DNA from: Streptomyces violascens
Lineage (GTDB): Bacteria > Actinomycetota > Actinomycetes > Streptomycetales > Streptomycetaceae
Reading direction: 5' to 3'
DNA length: 64,000 bases
Assembly (NCBI RefSeq): GCF_014649955.1
Contig: NZ_BMUA01000003.1
Location: forward strand, 1-64,000
The notes under the pieces are model-generated. The model saw only the letters and a list, made by a program, of their open reading frames with translations. It was not told the DNA's origin and made no database searches. Positions 63,558-64,000 of the stretch are shown here, piece after piece (position 1 is the first letter of the stretch; each line of letters starts with the position of its first letter). The translations under genes were made by a program, and so were the position numbers.

Positions 63558-64000
63558 TCACCCCGGGCGGGGGGCCACATACTGCAGCACCGTTCCGTAC
63601 GCATTCCCGTCGATCACCCGGAACTTCGGCGAAGCCTCAAGCTTCGCCTTCAGCTCCGCGAAGCCCCCCGCAGGGAGCAACCCCTCCCCCGCCGTGTAGA
63701 AGTCCTGCGTCCGCGTCAGGACGAAGTACACGGGCCGCCCGTCCTTGGGCAGCTGAGGCTCCAGATACCCGACAGGATCCCGCAGCATGATCGCGTTCTG
63801 CGGCTCCTCCTGCTCCGCGACATACCAGTGCTCCAGCTGGTCGTACCGGTGCAGCGCCTGCGGGAAGGACCCGGTGACGGCCAGGATCATCGACCCCTTG
63901 GGCGCGTTGTCGAGCACCTTCGTCACCATCGCCGTCTCGGCCGGAGGCGTGTAGTACATCCGCTCCTTGCCGTAGTACGCGGGAATGAACCCCGCCACAA
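63558..64000 (-). CDS. C-terminal part of a larger, probably membrane, protein (partial)
   Basis: The frame is open to the window edge, so the start is outside. The visible 147 residues form a soluble alpha/beta domain: YTPPAETAMVTKVLDNAPKG, then SMILAVTGSFPQALHRYDQL and GRPVYFVLTRTQDFY. This pattern is typical for the extracytoplasmic C-terminal domain of polytopic glycan-assembly proteins. The GTG near 63998 should not be taken as the start. No specific function can be assigned. Confidence 0.7.
   Translation of the reverse strand, partial: VAGFIPAYYGKERMYYTPPAETAMVTKVLDNAPKGSMILAVTGSFPQALHRYDQLEHWYVAEQEEPQNAIMLRDPVGYLEPQLPKDGRPVYFVLTRTQDFYTAGEGLLPAGGFAELKAKLEASPKFRVIDGNAYGTVLQYVAPRPG

Overview
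This window is high-GC actinobacterial DNA, almost certainly from a Streptomyces-type chromosome. Three things support that. The coding regions show a strong GC-ending third-codon bias. An 87-residue WhiB protein matches the sporulation regulator of streptomycetes. Many short leaders are GTG-started, and several look leaderless. Gene order also follows the conserved actinobacterial block known from Mycobacterium tuberculosis around sahH, manA, whiB2, fbiA/fbiB, fadE25 and purE/purK, so most of the window is core chromosome rather than an island. I see no insertion sequence, prophage, CRISPR array or tRNA gene.

Layout. At 1-340, on the minus strand, lies the multi-promoter leader of an rRNA operon whose 16S gene is just beyond the left edge. 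Then come a SpoIIM/RDD membrane pair, a conserved hypothetical, adenosylhomocysteinase (ahcY), a fructose-type PTS permease (IIB-IIC-IIA), a cation efflux protein and the mannose block: manA, a SIS-domain isomerase-like gene, a Trm112-like protein and manB. At 13.2-20.3 kb there are DUF3499 and zincin-like genes, a giant membrane glycosyltransferase coupled to a DUF5719 protein, and whiB. At 21-27.7 kb are cysteine dioxygenase, the F420 genes fbiA-fbiB, a DNA glycosylase, a GDP-mannose-pyrophosphorylase-like gene and a secreted PGRP amidase. At 27.8-38.5 kb there are a TIGR03089 protein, five LytR-CpsA-Psr (LCP) paralogues, a second glycosyltransferase and a thioesterase.

At 38.7-51.9 kb are a sortase-type coiled-coil surface protein, an acyl-CoA dehydrogenase, UDP-glucose dehydrogenase, a pair of membrane-dipeptidase paralogues (one has lost its metal site), purE-purK, GtrA, a two-component system and a POT-family peptide transporter. 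A minus-strand operon at 51.9-56.1 kb encodes four surface proteins: two sortase substrates, a DUF916/WxL-type peptidoglycan-binding-like protein and a membrane-anchored partner. A partner-switching module follows (anti-sigma, anti-anti-sigma, SigB-type sigma). The right end is an exopolysaccharide-type cluster (DegT-like enzyme, flippase, GH26-like hydrolase, membrane proteins) that runs off the edge.

The common theme is cell-envelope construction. Mannose and UDP-glucuronate precursors, glycosyltransferases, LCP ligases, amidases and sortase substrates sit beside developmental and stress regulators (WhiB, partner switch, two-component system). The most unexpected signal is a 15-bp sequence shared exactly between the coding regions of the PTS gene and manA. 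In the PTS gene it is the core of a 24-bp palindrome with perfect 10-bp arms. In both genes it forces rare codons and lies 160-190 bases inside the gene, which suggests an intragenic operator linking hexose uptake and mannose metabolism.
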